Positions 15,006-28,300 of a DNA stretch of 42,255 nt are shown here, piece after piece. Under the pieces are notes generated by a model. It worked only from the letters and a program-made list of their open reading frames with translations, had not been told where the DNA came from and made no database searches. The position numbers were made by a program, and so were the translations under genes. This DNA comes from a virus, in the IMG/VR virus record IMGVR_UViG_3300006071_000024, positions 1 through 42,255 of that record; one strand, given 5' to 3'. Position 1 is the stretch's first letter; the number at the start of each line of letters is the position of its first letter.

Positions 15006-16217
15006 ATGGGTATGTTTGACAATATGTCTTTTGGTGAGAAGCTGCTTGGATTAGCAGCTTTAGGTACTGTGGGAGTGATGACAGGTGGCGCAGGAGATGC
15101 GGCAATACTTGGCGGTGCAGGAGATGCTGCAGGTGCAGATTTAGCCGCTTCTGGAACAGCAGGGGGTATGGCTAATATGGGCGGTTCTGCCTTAGCTACC
15201 GGCGATGCGGCAACTACAATTCCAAGTGGTGTAGCCAGTATGGGTACGCAAGGAGCGGGGGTTACAAATGCTGCCGCAGCTGCGGCAGATACAGGCGCTG
15301 GGGCCGGAGTGTCTTCTACTGCCAGCAACCCTTCTTACTGGGAACAGTTTAAAAATTCTAATTTTGTAAATAACATGACAACCCCCGCTGCTGGTGCAAC
15401 AGGTACATGGGGAACAGGTGCGGGATATGGCCCTGCAGGACAAGCCGCTATGATTGGCGGCGGAATAGCCGGAATAAACTATTTAAATAGAAGACCGCCT
15501 GTGCCTGGAGTTCCTGCAGATACAGGTCCGCTTAGCAAACTGTACGGCGCGCAGGGTGTGCAGTACCCTAACAATTACGGTGGATATCCAACGCAACATG
15601 CAGCAGGTGGTGGGCTGATGCAATTGACAGCTAACCCAAATCCTCCTATGGCGTATAACATGACGCCAACTTATAACAGCGCAACAAGCACGCCGGTACC
15701 TCAGTCTGTTCTTCACTACGCATCAGGCGGAGCAACACTATCAGACGTAACCGCACCTGCCCCAAGTTCTGGCGCGTACGATCAATACAGCGCTTACCTA
15801 CAAGCCGCGCAAGCTGCACAAGACCAACAAGTTGCACAACAGCAAGCACAACAAGCTGCGCAACAACAGTCCATGATGCCGGGGCCTTCTATCGCTGCAG
15901 CTAGTGGTGGTATGATGAATTTTGCACAAGGCGGCATTTCTGATCTAGGTCATTACTCAGACGGAGGGCAGTTGCTCAAAGGTCCTGGTGATGGCATGTC
16001 GGATTCCATTCCAGCTACGATTGCAAATAAGCAACCTGCACGTTTAGCTAACGATGAGTTTGTAGTTCCAGCCGATGTTGTTTCACACTTAGGAAACGGC
16101 TCATCTGATTCCGGCGCTAAGAAACTCTACGACATGATGGACAGAGTAAGGCGCGCTCGAACAGGTTCGCCTAAACAAGCCAAAGCCATTCACCCAGATC
16201 GGTATATGCCCGGATGA
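15006..16217 (+). CDS. Ala/Gly-rich internal virion protein (403 aa)
   Basis: A 403-residue protein with AGGAG before its ATG. The first 180 residues are Ala/Gly-rich and fairly hydrophobic; residues about 255-300 are Gln/Ala-rich (QAAQDQQVAQQQAQQAAQQQ). The C-terminus has a conserved block (GPGDGMSDSIPATIANKQPARLANDEFVVPADVVSHLGNGSSDSGAKKLYDMMDRVR) that I recognise from ejection-region proteins of T7-like and aquatic phages. It is the first gene of the ejection-protein group and overlaps the GNAT-like gene by 4 bases. Confidence 0.7.
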   Translation: MGMFDNMSFGEKLLGLAALGTVGVMTGGAGDAAILGGAGDAAGADLAASGTAGGMANMGGSALATGDAATTIPSGVASMGTQGAGVTNAAAAAADTGAGAGVSSTASNPSYWEQFKNSNFVNNMTTPAAGATGTWGTGAGYGPAGQAAMIGGGIAGINYLNRRPPVPGVPADTGPLSKLYGAQGVQYPNNYGGYPTQHAAGGGLMQLTANPNPPMAYNMTPTYNSATSTPVPQSVLHYASGGATLSDVTAPAPSSGAYDQYSAYLQAAQAAQDQQVAQQQAQQAAQQQSMMPGPSIAAASGGMMNFAQGGISDLGHYSDGGQLLKGPGDGMSDSIPATIANKQPARLANDEFVVPADVVSHLGNGSSDSGAKKLYDMMDRVRRARTGSPKQAKAIHPDRYMPG

Positions 16218-16618
16218 AAATTGAACTAGTCCCCCAACAATTAACCGCCCAAGTATTTCCTTTGGTGGCTAAGTTTTTTGAACGCACTATTCCTTATAGT
16301 GGCGGGGACTATTCTTTAGAACAAATTCAAATGGCAGTCAATCAAGGCGGATGGTCTTTAGTTGTTGCATCTGACGAAACAGGCATAGTTGGCGCAATGA
16401 CGCTGGTTTTTATGAACTACCCAAATGACAGAATTGCTTTTGTGACAAGCACCGGTGGTAAAAATATCTGCACTAAAGACTCACTTATGCAATTAAAAAA
16501 TATTGTTCGCGCGATGGGCGCAACAAAGCTTCAAGCAGGAGGGCGGGATTCCGTTACGCGCATGCTTGCATCATTCGGATTTAAAAAACGGTACACAGTA
16601 GTTGAGACTACTATTTAG
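16214..16618 (+). CDS. GNAT-fold protein, T7 gp13-like position
   Basis: A 134-residue protein with the strand-helix order of the GNAT acetyltransferase fold: an N-terminal helix region, WSLVVASDETGIVGAMTLVFM (central strands), and an end GATKLQAGGRDSVTRMLASFGFKKRYTVVETT. The usual acetyl-CoA loop (Q/RxxGxG/A) is not obvious, so it may be non-catalytic. T7 gp13, a small protein of the internal core, has a related fold and the same place before the large ejection proteins. A virion-assembly role therefore seems likelier than acetylation. Confidence 0.6.
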   Translation: MKIELVPQQLTAQVFPLVAKFFERTIPYSGGDYSLEQIQMAVNQGGWSLVVASDETGIVGAMTLVFMNYPNDRIAFVTSTGGKNICTKDSLMQLKNIVRAMGATKLQAGGRDSVTRMLASFGFKKRYTVVETTI

Positions 16619-16627
16619 GAGTAACTT

Positions 16628-19303
16628 GTGAATTTATTATTTAAACTACTTGACCCACGCAGTATTATTGCGCAGTTCACTTTATACGCGGGAGGCGGAG
16701 GAAGTACTCCTGCAGCTACCAGTCAAACAAATACGGTGTCAAGTATTGCTCCGTGGGCACAGCCAGGAGTTGAACAGCTTATCTCCACAGGTTTGCAAAA
16801 CGCCTATCCGAATTACAACCCCAGTACAGGACAGTTAGGCGCTCAAAACGGCTATACACCTTTTGACCCGACCAATACGTCAAATCCTGCAATGATGCAA
16901 GCCTATAGTGCAGGGCAAAATACAACCGCCGGTTTCTCACCCTTGCAACAACAGTCGTTTAATACAGCGGCTAATATGCAAGTACCCGGGCAATATAACG
17001 CGGCAACAGGACTAAATACACAAGCCGGATATGGGGCACTTGGCACAACGGGCCAAGCTAATATGTATGGGCAAATGGGCGCTATGGCTGGAAACAGCTA
17101 TGGCATGAATGCTCAAAATGTAAATGGGATGCCTTCTTCCACGGTTCAAAATTACATGAACCCCTATTTACAAAATACGTTACAGCCGTCGCTTCAATTA
17201 CTTAACCAACAGTACGGCATGCAAAATGCCGCTAACAATGCACAAGCAACACAAGCCGGAGCTTTTGGCGGTTCCCGTATGGGCGTGCAAAACGCGCTTA
17301 CTAATCAAGCACAGAACTTAGCAACAAACCAATTAGTTGGCAACGCATACAATCAAGCATATAACACCGCTAACACCAACATGCAGACTGCGGCTAACTT
17401 GGGTATCCAAGGCGCACAAGCGGGGCTTGCCGGTATCGGCGCACAACAAGCAGGATACAACTCTGCAGGTGCGGCGGGTTCTAACTTATCAAATATTGGT
17501 ACTGCACAACTGGGCGCCCAACAAAGCGTGGCAGGATTGCAAAACGCGTACGGTGCGCAACAGCAACAGCAGCAACAAAACGTTCTTAATGCTGGTGCAC
17601 AAAACTACAGCACCATGCAGGCATACCCCATGCAGCAATTGCAGCAGTTGGAAGGACTCTACACAGGAGCGCCAACAAACACAACTACACAGAATTACCA
17701 AGCGGCGCCAAGCACTGTATCTCAAGTTGCCGGTCTAGGTATGGCTGGTTATGGTTTGAGTCAATTAGGTAGTGGGTCTAACCCACAATCTGCCACACCT
17801 GCTGCCAAAGCTAAAGGTGGACGCATTAAAGAATTTGGTATTGACAAGTTGTCCGCAAAGAACCTTGAATCTTTTAAAGAAGGTGGCATTACTGGTGGGC
17901 GCATGGAAGATGGCACTCGCCGGTTTGATATTGCGGGTTCCGTAAAAACAACCGCCCCTACCAATTCAGATGATAGCGGGCTTTTCACTGCTGCTGATTA
18001 TTCTTTGGGTACGCAAGATCCACGTTTGTATAGAGACAGCACGCTTAACACGGCTCAAAAATTTAATCCCACACAACTTCAATTACTTCAGCAAAACCCC
18101 AGTTCTGGCACAAATTTTACAGGTTATCCAAATGCTAACTCAGGCGCTGTTCTTGGGGGGCAGCAGTATCCCAAACTAAGCCAAAACGTACTAGCTCAGT
18201 TTTTGCAAGCCCAACAAAACTTGCCTGATGCAAGTCCTGCCGCAAACAGTAACACAAGTATGGATAATCTTGCTGCTGCGGGAGCAAATACAGCTTCTAC
18301 AGAGACTCCACCTACCCCCTACAAGCCACCTCAAGTTGGCTTACCTTCCTTATTATCAACAAACTCTATGACTCCAGAGCAAGCTAAACAAGCAAGCTTG
18401 CAGTTTTATAATCCTGCAGACTCGCAAAAAGCATGGGAACAAGAAAAAGCGGATTTGCAGCAAGATATTTTAAATAATAAAGCGGCTAGGCAGGAGATGT
18501 ACAAAAACCGTCCTGTCCTTGGTAAAAAACAAGAAGAGCTTTTAGATAAAGCAGAGGCTAAAGACGATAAAAAATTATCAGATTTAAGAGCTTCCAGTTG
18601 GTTGGAAGCCGGTTTAGCTGTGCTTGGCGGGACGTCTCCTAACGGTCTTATTAATTTGTCTAATGCTAAAGAAGGACTCAAGTCTTACAAGGAAGGCCTT
18701 AAAGATTTGGATAAAGCTAAAGATGTTAGAGATCAAGCACGCGGACACATTGAGGATATGCGTAATGCACAGCTTATTGGCGACCAGAATGCAGAACAAA
18801 CAGCAAACGAAAATTTTTCCGATAAGCTGCATACATATAACATGCACCTGTTGAACGCACACGACAATATGTCTGGCGTTTCTGCGGGAATATCATCGGG
18901 CATCTTTGGTAGAAGTCAAGATACAGCAGCCGCTAATGCGCGAGCTAACTTAGGTGCAGCGACTGAAGTTACTAAAACAAATGCGCTACTTCAACAACCT
19001 CCAGAACAAATTCGCTCAGCTCTATATTTGGGTAATGGTGACGCACTCAAAGGTATAAACATACTACAAGAAGCTATGCGAGATAAAACAGGTGTCGGAC
19101 TTGTAACTGCGTTGGAAGGAATTAACACAAAACGCGAAGCGGCAATGCAGCCTGCGATTACAATGCAACAGCTGCTAGATGAAATTAAACAGTATCAGTC
19201 ATCAAGCGGTTTAGGTTCCTTGCCTACGGGTCAACCCAATGCAACAGCACCTAGGTCAGCTTCGACTAGTTGGGGTAAGTTTCAACAAGTTACAGGTCCT
19301 TAA
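16628..19303 (+). CDS. Large Gln/Ala-rich internal virion (ejection) protein
   Basis: An 891-residue protein with a GTG start preceded by AGGAG. Residues 1-380 are Gln/Ala/Asn/Gly-rich (TANMQVPGQYNAATGLN, AQATQAGAFGGSRMGVQNAL). A conserved-looking block at about 397-425 reads KGGRIKEFGIDKLSAKNLESFKEGG. Residues about 600-740 form charged coiled-coil helices (KAWEQEKADLQQDILNNKAARQEM). Position after the gp13-like gene and before the giant protein matches T7 gp14/gp15-type ejection proteins. No enzyme motif was seen. Confidence 0.65.
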   Translation: MNLLFKLLDPRSIIAQFTLYAGGGGSTPAATSQTNTVSSIAPWAQPGVEQLISTGLQNAYPNYNPSTGQLGAQNGYTPFDPTNTSNPAMMQAYSAGQNTTAGFSPLQQQSFNTAANMQVPGQYNAATGLNTQAGYGALGTTGQANMYGQMGAMAGNSYGMNAQNVNGMPSSTVQNYMNPYLQNTLQPSLQLLNQQYGMQNAANNAQATQAGAFGGSRMGVQNALTNQAQNLATNQLVGNAYNQAYNTANTNMQTAANLGIQGAQAGLAGIGAQQAGYNSAGAAGSNLSNIGTAQLGAQQSVAGLQNAYGAQQQQQQQNVLNAGAQNYSTMQAYPMQQLQQLEGLYTGAPTNTTTQNYQAAPSTVSQVAGLGMAGYGLSQLGSGSNPQSATPAAKAKGGRIKEFGIDKLSAKNLESFKEGGITGGRMEDGTRRFDIAGSVKTTAPTNSDDSGLFTAADYSLGTQDPRLYRDSTLNTAQKFNPTQLQLLQQNPSSGTNFTGYPNANSGAVLGGQQYPKLSQNVLAQFLQAQQNLPDASPAANSNTSMDNLAAAGANTASTETPPTPYKPPQVGLPSLLSTNSMTPEQAKQASLQFYNPADSQKAWEQEKADLQQDILNNKAARQEMYKNRPVLGKKQEELLDKAEAKDDKKLSDLRASSWLEAGLAVLGGTSPNGLINLSNAKEGLKSYKEGLKDLDKAKDVRDQARGHIEDMRNAQLIGDQNAEQTANENFSDKLHTYNMHLLNAHDNMSGVSAGISSGIFGRSQDTAAANARANLGAATEVTKTNALLQQPPEQIRSALYLGNGDALKGINILQEAMRDKTGVGLVTALEGINTKREAAMQPAITMQQLLDEIKQYQSSSGLGSLPTGQPNATAPRSASTSWGKFQQVTGP

Positions 19304-19309
19304 AACATC

Positions 19310-22300
19310 ATGCCACTCTATAGCATACAAGCCCCAAACGGGCAAACATACCAGATTAAAGGGCCCGAAGGTGCGTCACAAGATCAGGTTATCAACGAAG
19401 TACTAAGACAGCATCCCGACGCTGAAAAGGTTCCTTCATCTGGAATGATGTCTGCGCTGAGCTCAGGTTTTCGCCAGGGTGCAGGTTCTGCGGCACAAGG
19501 GTTAGGCGAGTTTGCGGGACTGGGTGGCTTGGCTGATTACGGTAAACGTATGCAAGAGTCTGCAGCTACAAGCTATAGACCTACCTCACAAGAAGATATT
19601 GAAGCCGCCAAAGCAAGGGGTTTGTTGCCAGAAGCCGGTGCATACTTAAGTAAATATTTAACTGAACCTGTCGGAGAAATGGCAGGTAGTATGGCAGGGC
19701 GTTATGGATTACCTGCACTTGCCGCTTACGCCGTTCCCGAAGCTGCTTTAGGAGGCGCTGCCGCTACAGCCGCTTTTGCTGGTGTTAATCTTCCAATGTA
19801 TGCAGGTGAGGAAATAGCTGCGCAAAAGAAACGCGGTGAAGATCCAAGCTATGCAAAAGCAATTATTTCTGGTATCGCACATACAGCCATAGACGCTGTT
19901 GCGGGACACGTGCTTGCTAAACCCCTTAGTGGATTAATAGGAAAGACTGCGCAAGAACAAGCCAAGGATTTGGCACCTGAAGTGTTAGCCGGTAAGATGA
20001 CTGCCGAACAAGCCAGCGCTAAAGTTGGTGGAGCACTCCGTAACTTTTTACAAGGCACCGCTCAAAATGCGGTTGTTGGTCCGGGCATGATGCTTGGGCA
20101 TGACATTATTTCTCGTATATCCGCCGGTGAAGATTTAACTTCCGAAGACGCACTCAATCAATACGGTCAAAGTTTAAAGTCTGGATTAGCGGCAGCGCCA
20201 TTGTTTGGTGCGTACAGCGGGTACTTAGAAGGTAAAGGCGCAGCTGGAACTTTAGAAAAAGCACGTCAAGATCGCGTGGCTATACAGCAAGAAGAAGCAA
20301 AGAAAACACAGCAACAAGAGGAAGCTGCTAAAAACTCTCCCGAGTACGCACTGGACATTGAGCAGAAGTACGCCGAAGCTGAGAAACAAAAAGCTGATCT
20401 GCTTGCGCAAAGGCGCACTATTGAGAAAGGTTCGCCTACAGAAAGCGCGGACAAAGAGTACAACCGCATCATTAGTCAAAAACTGCAAGAGCATTACAAA
20501 GAAACACTGGCACCGCTTGCAAGAGAGAAAGCCCGTCTTGAGTCTCAAGGGGTTATGCAAACAGCAAAAGAATCTGCGCGTACAGCACAAATGTCACCTG
20601 AAGACTATATGCTTGAGCAATTGACAAAAGACCAAGAAGGAATACAAGCACGAGGAAGACCTGCGCAGGGATTAGGTACAGTTGAGGAACCCGAACCTGC
20701 AGTTGATACAACTGTTCACGATTATGCTAATGGGCAAGTCGAAGCTGCTAAAAGTGTTGGCTACACAGATCTAGGTGATTATGCAGACTACATAATGGAA
20801 AAACCTGAGCTTGCTGCACAGTATGTTCAGACACGTCCAACACTACCTGGGCTTACTAAGAGTGAAAATAGCTCGCTGTTATCGGGCGTTAAATTACGGT
20901 TGCAAGACCGCGAAAAACAAGCACGTAATGCTTCTAAAAACGAATTAGAAAATCGTCAAGCAGACTTGAAAATGCAGCAGGTGTCAGCGCTTAATGATCC
21001 ATTGGAGATGCTAAAAGCTTCTCAGGAACAAGTTGAAGAACACAACCGCACAGCGGAGTCCAACTTTGATTATCTTGACCCTGTGTTTGAAAAAGCTACC
21101 AATGGGGAACCTGTTGTAGCGGTTAATCCTGATATTAAACCTGATGGCAGGCGCGTTGTAGTTGATGGCAAGCCTGTATCGCAAGTTGATTTAAAGCGTA
21201 ATCGTATTGACTCTTTGTTGACGGACGTTCAAGAGGCGGATAGAGAAGCTGTCGCAGCTAGACAGAACAAACAACCCGACGCTGTTATAAATGCTCGTCA
21301 ACGACGTGCCAAAGCTTTGTCTGAACTAGACATGTTGTCGTCTGAAGAAGGCAACCCATACGCTAAAGAATTTATCAGCGCCAGACGTTCACAAGAACAA
21401 GCTTTGGGCGTCATGGAGGACATGCTGCATCGTGTGAAGTCTAATAATGCTTTAGGCAAAGATGTTCCTATCAACGAAGAGACAGGCGAACCAGAGTATG
21501 GCAAAGGCACTGCTGCTTCTACACAAAAATCTCTTTTAAATAAAGCTGACCAGGCAAGAGCGCAATACATAACTTCTGTTCTACAGGAAGCCGCGCTGCA
21601 CAGACGTGCTAAAGGTTTAGCACCGCTTTCAACAGACGAAGCACTTAAGTCCGCTTCACAACTACACGATACTTTGTCCGAATGGATGGAGCGTGTTCAT
21701 GCTGCACCAATACGTTTAACAAAAATTGTGACTAAACCTGCAGTGTACAAAGGGCGCGCAGAAAAAAGGGTCATGGTTGCGCCCGAAGAATTTGAGATGC
21801 GTGATTTGCGTCCTACTGAGGAACGTAGATTTGGCGCATATGATAAAGCAATTCAGGTTATTAAAGAGCAACTCGATGGGTTACGCGAAGATATAAGCAA
21901 TCCTGAAAGTAAACCCAAACGTGAAGAACAGCTATTAAAACGTCAGTTTGCCACAACTGAGGCGCAAAAAGTTGCTGAGGCAAGAGGCGAAACAGCTACA
22001 ACGCTTGGTGGTGAATTGCGTAGACGTACAGAATATGTGCGGGATAAGATGACTAAGATGGGCCCTATGCGCCCTGCGGCTAGAGGTGTTCTTAATAAAG
22101 CTGCAGACCTTATGGACGAAGGCAAAGCTTCGCGTCAATTATTAGATGCCACAGAAGAATTAGTAGATCGTATTAATTCAGGTCGCCAAGTCACACAAGC
22201 AGATGTACGCGCTGTCAACGATGCGCTTGCCGCAGGTAAATCCACTGCAATGGAGCAAAAAGCTGCGGGACAAATGTCGCTGTTTCCTGAAAAAGAAGCA

Positions 22301-25300
22301 GACTTGGGATACATCCGCGCTACTCCTGCTAACTTTGCCAAAGCTCCAAAACTTGTTGCCGCACGAGCTGCTGTGGATGAAGCACGTAGAGTTGTTAGAA
22401 AAGCTGAGCTAAGCAAAAATGCCAAGACGCAAGTACAAACAGAGCGTGTAGAAGAACTTAATAAGCTTCAGGCAACAATAGAAAACATTAAGTCAGACAC
22501 CAAGTTCTCTCAAGCAGGCACAAGTCTTTGGAGTCCTAAAGATATTGCTCGCGCGTATGTGGGGCAAGCCGAGTTTGGTAAAACGCCAGAAGAAAAGAAA
22601 ATTGTTTCTAAGTATCTAAAAGGCGAAACACTGACGCCTGATGAAACTTTTGAACTTAATAGAACTTTGGCAGACTTTAATGCAGACAGAATAACAGTTA
22701 AAGCTAACACAGAAGCTGCGCAGCGTTTAGTTGCCGAAGGCAAACGTTTAGAAGATGCTAATAATAAACTTCTTAAATTTATGCAGGACTCTAATGAGTC
22801 TGTAAGAAAAGCAGCTAGAGAAAGACAACAAGAGTTAGCACTACCTCTTGCCACAATAAGACGTATTAAGAGCAACATGGTCGCAAAAAAGACCATGACA
22901 CCACAAGAAAAAGCCGTGCACGAAGTTGAAGGTGCGCTTGGTGATGCCAAAGCATATTACCAAAACGTAATAGTTTCTACGATGGAGCGGGTTGAAAAAG
23001 ACATTGAACAAGCACGCGCTGATTTATTAAACCCTCAAATTGCAAAAGCATCAGAAGCACTTAAGACCGCACAAGACAGTCTTGCCAAAGAAAGTGCAGA
23101 GCTTGAAAAAATAAACAAACGTTTAGAAGGCACGCTCACTCAAAAAGAAGGCAAAAATCGTACACAGTTGGCTACGTATCAATTGTTTAAGTACGAAGAA
23201 AAAAAGGGCATCCTTGAAGATCTACAAAAAAATGTAAAAGAACAACAAGACGCATTGAATAAAATGTTGGATGAGCGTTATTCTGAAATAGAAAGCGCTC
23301 ACATTGTTGGACAAGCTATGCTTGATGGTAACGTCAAAATAGAACGCGACTTTATTATTTCGCTTGAAAAGAAGTTAGCAAAAGCAAAAGGCGAAAATGT
23401 TGCGGACAATCCTAACGAGTACCCTTACTCTAACCAACGTATAGTATCGCGTGAAGAAAGAGCTAGGCTTAAGCGTATTCAGGAAAAAACCAAGGAGTTA
23501 AACCTTGAACCTATAAAGTTTAAGAATCCAAAGACAGGCGAGTTAGAAGAAATAAACCCAGCATCTTTGCCATCAGGCACTGAGAAGTTGCGTCAATATA
23601 TTATTGCCGCTGAGAACAGATTAGAAAACGCAGAAAGAAAATCTGAAGTCTTTAAAGAAAAAGCCGAGTCTTTAGAAATTAAATTGCAACGCGGTCTTGG
23701 TTTACCAGGTGTACGTCATGAACAAGGCAAACGCGGTACAGAAACTTTACTGTCTGCAGAAGAACTTGAAGCAGAAAAACGCCGGGAAGAAAGCTTAAAA
23801 GCTACCAAACAAATGTCTGAAGCTGAGAGGGCTGCTGAGATTAGGCGCTTGCATGAAGAGTCAATGCACGACCAGTTGTTTAAGTTGTCACAAGAAGCAG
23901 CTTCTTATAAAGGCCCAGAAGACTTAGACAAACTGGCAGATCTGGCTGCTTCTGATAATATAACCAAACAAGACCGTGCGGAATATTTATCCAAGATTAA
24001 TGCGCTCAATAAAATGAAACTTATTGAGGAGCAAATGCAGGCTATTAAAGAAGGTAAGCCACGTCGCAAAGGTCCTGCTGAAGTTGAAACTACTGCCGCA
24101 CAGTCTGCTAAGAAACCGTTTAGATCTGCATCTGAGGATGCCATTGCCGCCAGAAGACTAAAAGAACAAGGCGAAGTTGAACGCAAGGCCGATGCACTAC
24201 TTGCAAAAGAACGCGCTAAGCGTGATGCAAGTTACGAAGATTATGACCGCTTTTACTCACGCGGTGAAGCTACTGCGCCTCACACAAAAGAATCTTTGGA
24301 AGCCGAGCTTAACAAAGCTATGGGCGAACGCGTTACCGGCAGACCTGAAGAAAAAATAACGCATAAACTACAAGTATTTGATTCTGTAGACGACTACATT
24401 AAACAATCAAGACAGCCTTTACTTAACGGCAAAGGTGGTCCAAAAATAAAAATTCTCGAAGACGAAGCTATTCCTAAAGACGCAAAAGGGTTTGTTGACC
24501 CAGAGGGCAGAGCCGTTCTTTTTGCTAACAACATTAATAAAGGTCAAGGACTTAGTGTTCTTTTACACGAAGTTGGAGCGCACTTAGGTTTTAGAAACTT
24601 TTTTAATGAAGGGCAGTACAAAGCTCTTGCACAAACGGTTAAGAGCTGGGAAAAAAGAAACGACGATTCAATTGAAGCTCGCGTAGCCAAAGCTGCTCGT
24701 GCTAGGGTAGAAGCCGCCAAGACTAAAGCAAGTCAAGTTGACGATGAAATGATAGCCTACACCGTCGAAGAGGCAATTAAAGCGGGCGTAGATCCTACAG
24801 GAACTAAAAAAGGCGGGGCGCTTCAAAACTGGTTGAACATGATTGTTAACTCGTTTAAAAACGTCCTTAAGAAGTTTGGTTTAAATCCTAAAGAACTTAA
24901 CGCGCAAGACCTTGTCGATCTTGCTTATGGCGCCGCACAGCTTGAACTTAAAGGCACATGGCACGGTACCGCCGCAGATTTTGGCGAGTTTGATTTTGAT
25001 TACATGGGCAAAGGTGAAGGCGCGCAAGCATTTGGCTGGGGTAGTTACCGCGCTCAAAGCAAAGGCATAGCAAAAACTTACGAAGAAACTGCATTAAACA
25101 AAGCGCTAGGAAGAATTAACAAAGACCCCAAAATGATAGAGTGGGTTGAAAAAACCGAACCTACTTTTAACGGTGCAAAAGCAGAAGACCTTAGAGATTG
25201 GGCAATGACTCACGGCGGTAAATACGACTTGAGCAGAACACTGGCTGACGGCACTACTGAAAAAGTAAAAAATCCAGGAATTCCAGAAGATTATTTATCC

Positions 25301-28300
25301 GCTGTGCAAGAGGTTTTATCAAACGCTAAAAAAGCTTTAGTGGACGGCAACACAAAACCGGGACAAGAAGAAACAAAAAAAGAAAATCTTTACTCAGAAC
25401 TAAGATCGCTAGCTGAACAACAAAGAAATAAAGATTTATTAAAGTACAACAACGTTGTTGCAGGAAGCACAGATGTGTTTAGCAATGTTGAACGGCCCAC
25501 AGAAAAAGAATTTCATAAATTTTTAGATGAATTTGAAAATTGGGTTAATAAGCAAGAAAAAAATAACAGCGGTTTTCAACAGCCGAAGATTACACAGGCG
25601 CCGTTATCTTTGCCAGCAGGCGCAATGTATCGCACGTTACATACACGCCCTGAAGAACACTACTTAGATTTAGACGCGCATCCTAACGATCAAAACTCAT
25701 ACATTAAAGATAAGTTACGCAGTCTTTTTGAACAGTTTAGCCCAGAATATAAACGCGTTTTTAACAAGCATTTATCAGAAATTCCTGAGAACCGTCAAAA
25801 AGGTAAGCACATTGTTCACGCGATTGAAGATGCCCTAAAACAAAATGGATTTGAAGAACGTCTAGCACCTGAATTTGCTTCACGTATCATGCACGCTGAA
25901 GGTATTGCTGGTAGTAAATACTGGGATAACAGTTCACGTTTTGAAAAAAACGGATTTAAAAATTATGTTGATTTTGGCGATAAAGAAGAAGGCGCGGCTA
26001 TTCTCGGTAAAAACTTAAACCCAATAGGACCTGCACAAGAGCGCCTATACTCAAAAGGTGCTGAGTTTGACGAAGACAACGCCTTAACTAGACTGTCTGG
26101 AAAAGTAATTGCACAACCAAAGTCTTTTAAAGAAAAGTACTTTAACAATGCCGCTTTAGCAACAGAAATGAACTTGGTTGATATGCGCGCACCTCTTCGT
26201 GAAGCGTTAAAGCAAGGTGCCGAAGGTATTAACAAACCACAAGTTTATCAACAGGCTATGTACCATGTGGTTAAGGCAGATCAAAAGCTGTCTCTTGCCA
26301 TGACTACGCTTAGCAAAGGTCCTCTTGAAATCTACAAAGACGAGAAGGGTTTGTACGGCGTACGCAGTACAAATCAGAATAACGCTAAAGACGTGTTCGA
26401 TGCCATGTCTAAGATACCAGGCGCTAATGCGCAAGGCAAAGTTGATTTAGCAACCACATATATGGTTGCGCAACGTGCGCTGAACAAAGGCGCAAATCGT
26501 TTAGATAGTGGTGCATTAGGTGTAAAAGAAGAAGATCTAAAAGCCGCGCTTGCTGATGTAGAGTCTAAGCCAGAACTCAAAGCAGCATTGGAAGACGTAC
26601 GTAATAAATACAACGCATACAATAAAGGTCTTATAGAATTTAACGTACAGGCTGGCGCCATATCTAAAGAAGTCGCCGCAAAGCTCTTGCAAGACAAGGA
26701 CTATGTTCCGTTCTACCGCGTGGACAATAACGGTAATGCGAGTTTAGTGTTTAACGATAACGTGCAGATAAACATTGGTGACATCAGACGTCAACCTTAT
26801 TTGCACGCACTTAAAGGCGGCGAGACAAAGATTCTTCCGCTTAACGAATCGTTAATGCAAAACACTATGTTGTTAACTGACAAAGCCATGACAACCATGG
26901 CGCAAAAGTCGGTTGCTTACGCTCTCCAAGAAATTGGTTCGGCACGCGGCAAAGACAACGACATGCTCATTAAACGCGGATCAGGTCCTGCAGGTCCCGA
27001 CATTATTCACTTTAACGTAGCGCCCGATCCCGCAAGACCTGACGACGATGGTAAGCGTTGGATTAAAGTTGACACTAAAAACACGCTGATGGAAGGCGTC
27101 AGTCCAGAGCTCGTTGTTAAGAGCTTAGAGGGTACTAACTTAACTTTACCCGCCTTCTTAAAACTAGGGGGCGCCGCTTCTGACATGCTTCGCAGTGGGG
27201 TAACACGTACTCCGCTTTATGTTGCGCATCAGTTGTTGCGCGATCCAATGGCAGCTACTTTTACTGGTGGCGTCAGAGGCAATCCTTTAACAGCGGTGTA
27301 CAACGCAAGCAAGCATTTCCTTAGTATGCAAATGAACACCAGTAAGACTGGTGAAGCGCTCATAGAAAAAGGACTTATTCAAAGTAACATTTTCAAAGGC
27401 GACAGCAGCGACGTATCTAAGTTTGCCAAACAACTTGCTAGTGGTAAAGATGTGGGCGCAATACAAAAGCTTGTCAATTTCGCCGACAAAATGGCGATGG
27501 ATGCTGACGCCGCTACACGTGCACTAGTTTACGAAAACGCGTTAAAGAGCGGGTTGTCTGAAGTCGAAGCTGATATGATGACTATGGAGTCTATAAACTT
27601 CCATAAGCAAGGGCTGTCTTCTTCTGTTCAATACGCCAACCGTTTAGTTCCTTTTATGAACTCGCAGACACAAGCGCTTAATGTGTTTGCTAAAGCGGCT
27701 CGAGGCAATATGCCTTTTAACGAACAGTTGAATATTAAGAAGAAGTTTTTTAACAATGCGTTGATGCTGTCTGGTTTGGGTATTGCTTACGGCATGGCGC
27801 TATCAGATAACGACTACTTTAAAAACGCAAAGCCCGCAGACCGCTACGGTAATATGTTTGTGTTTTTACCCGGTATCGACGAGCCTTTTAAAATACCAGT
27901 TCCTTACGAGGTTGGCTATTTCTTCTCTATGGGTGTGGCGGCGGCTGATGGTATGCGCAACGAAGTGACAGGCGAAGAACAAGTCAAAGCTTTAAAAGGG
28001 ATGTTTTTAAATTCTGTCCCCGGTTACAGCAGTAAGTTTGTACCACAACTGCTTAAGCCAATAGCGGAAGTTGCAACCAACAAAGACTTCTATACAGGCG
28101 CACCACTTGAGTCAGCCAGACTGCAACAGCTTGATCCTGCCCAACGCTTCACTGCCAATACAACTGAGATAGCTAAGTACCTTGGAACCGTACTACCTGG
28201 TGTGTCTCCCATTCAAATCGAACATTTAGTGCGTGGGTACTTTGGGCAACTACCGCTTATGGCGGCGGCTTCAACCAATGACATGTTTAGACAAGGCAAT

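Noticed and set aside
14993-15328. Long Ala/Pro-rich open frame on the minus strand (111 codons)
   Set aside because: It lies wholly antisense to the Ala/Gly-rich virion gene at 15006; GC-rich Ala/Gly codons give open antisense frames by chance. There is no ribosome site, and the composition is only the mirror of the sense gene.
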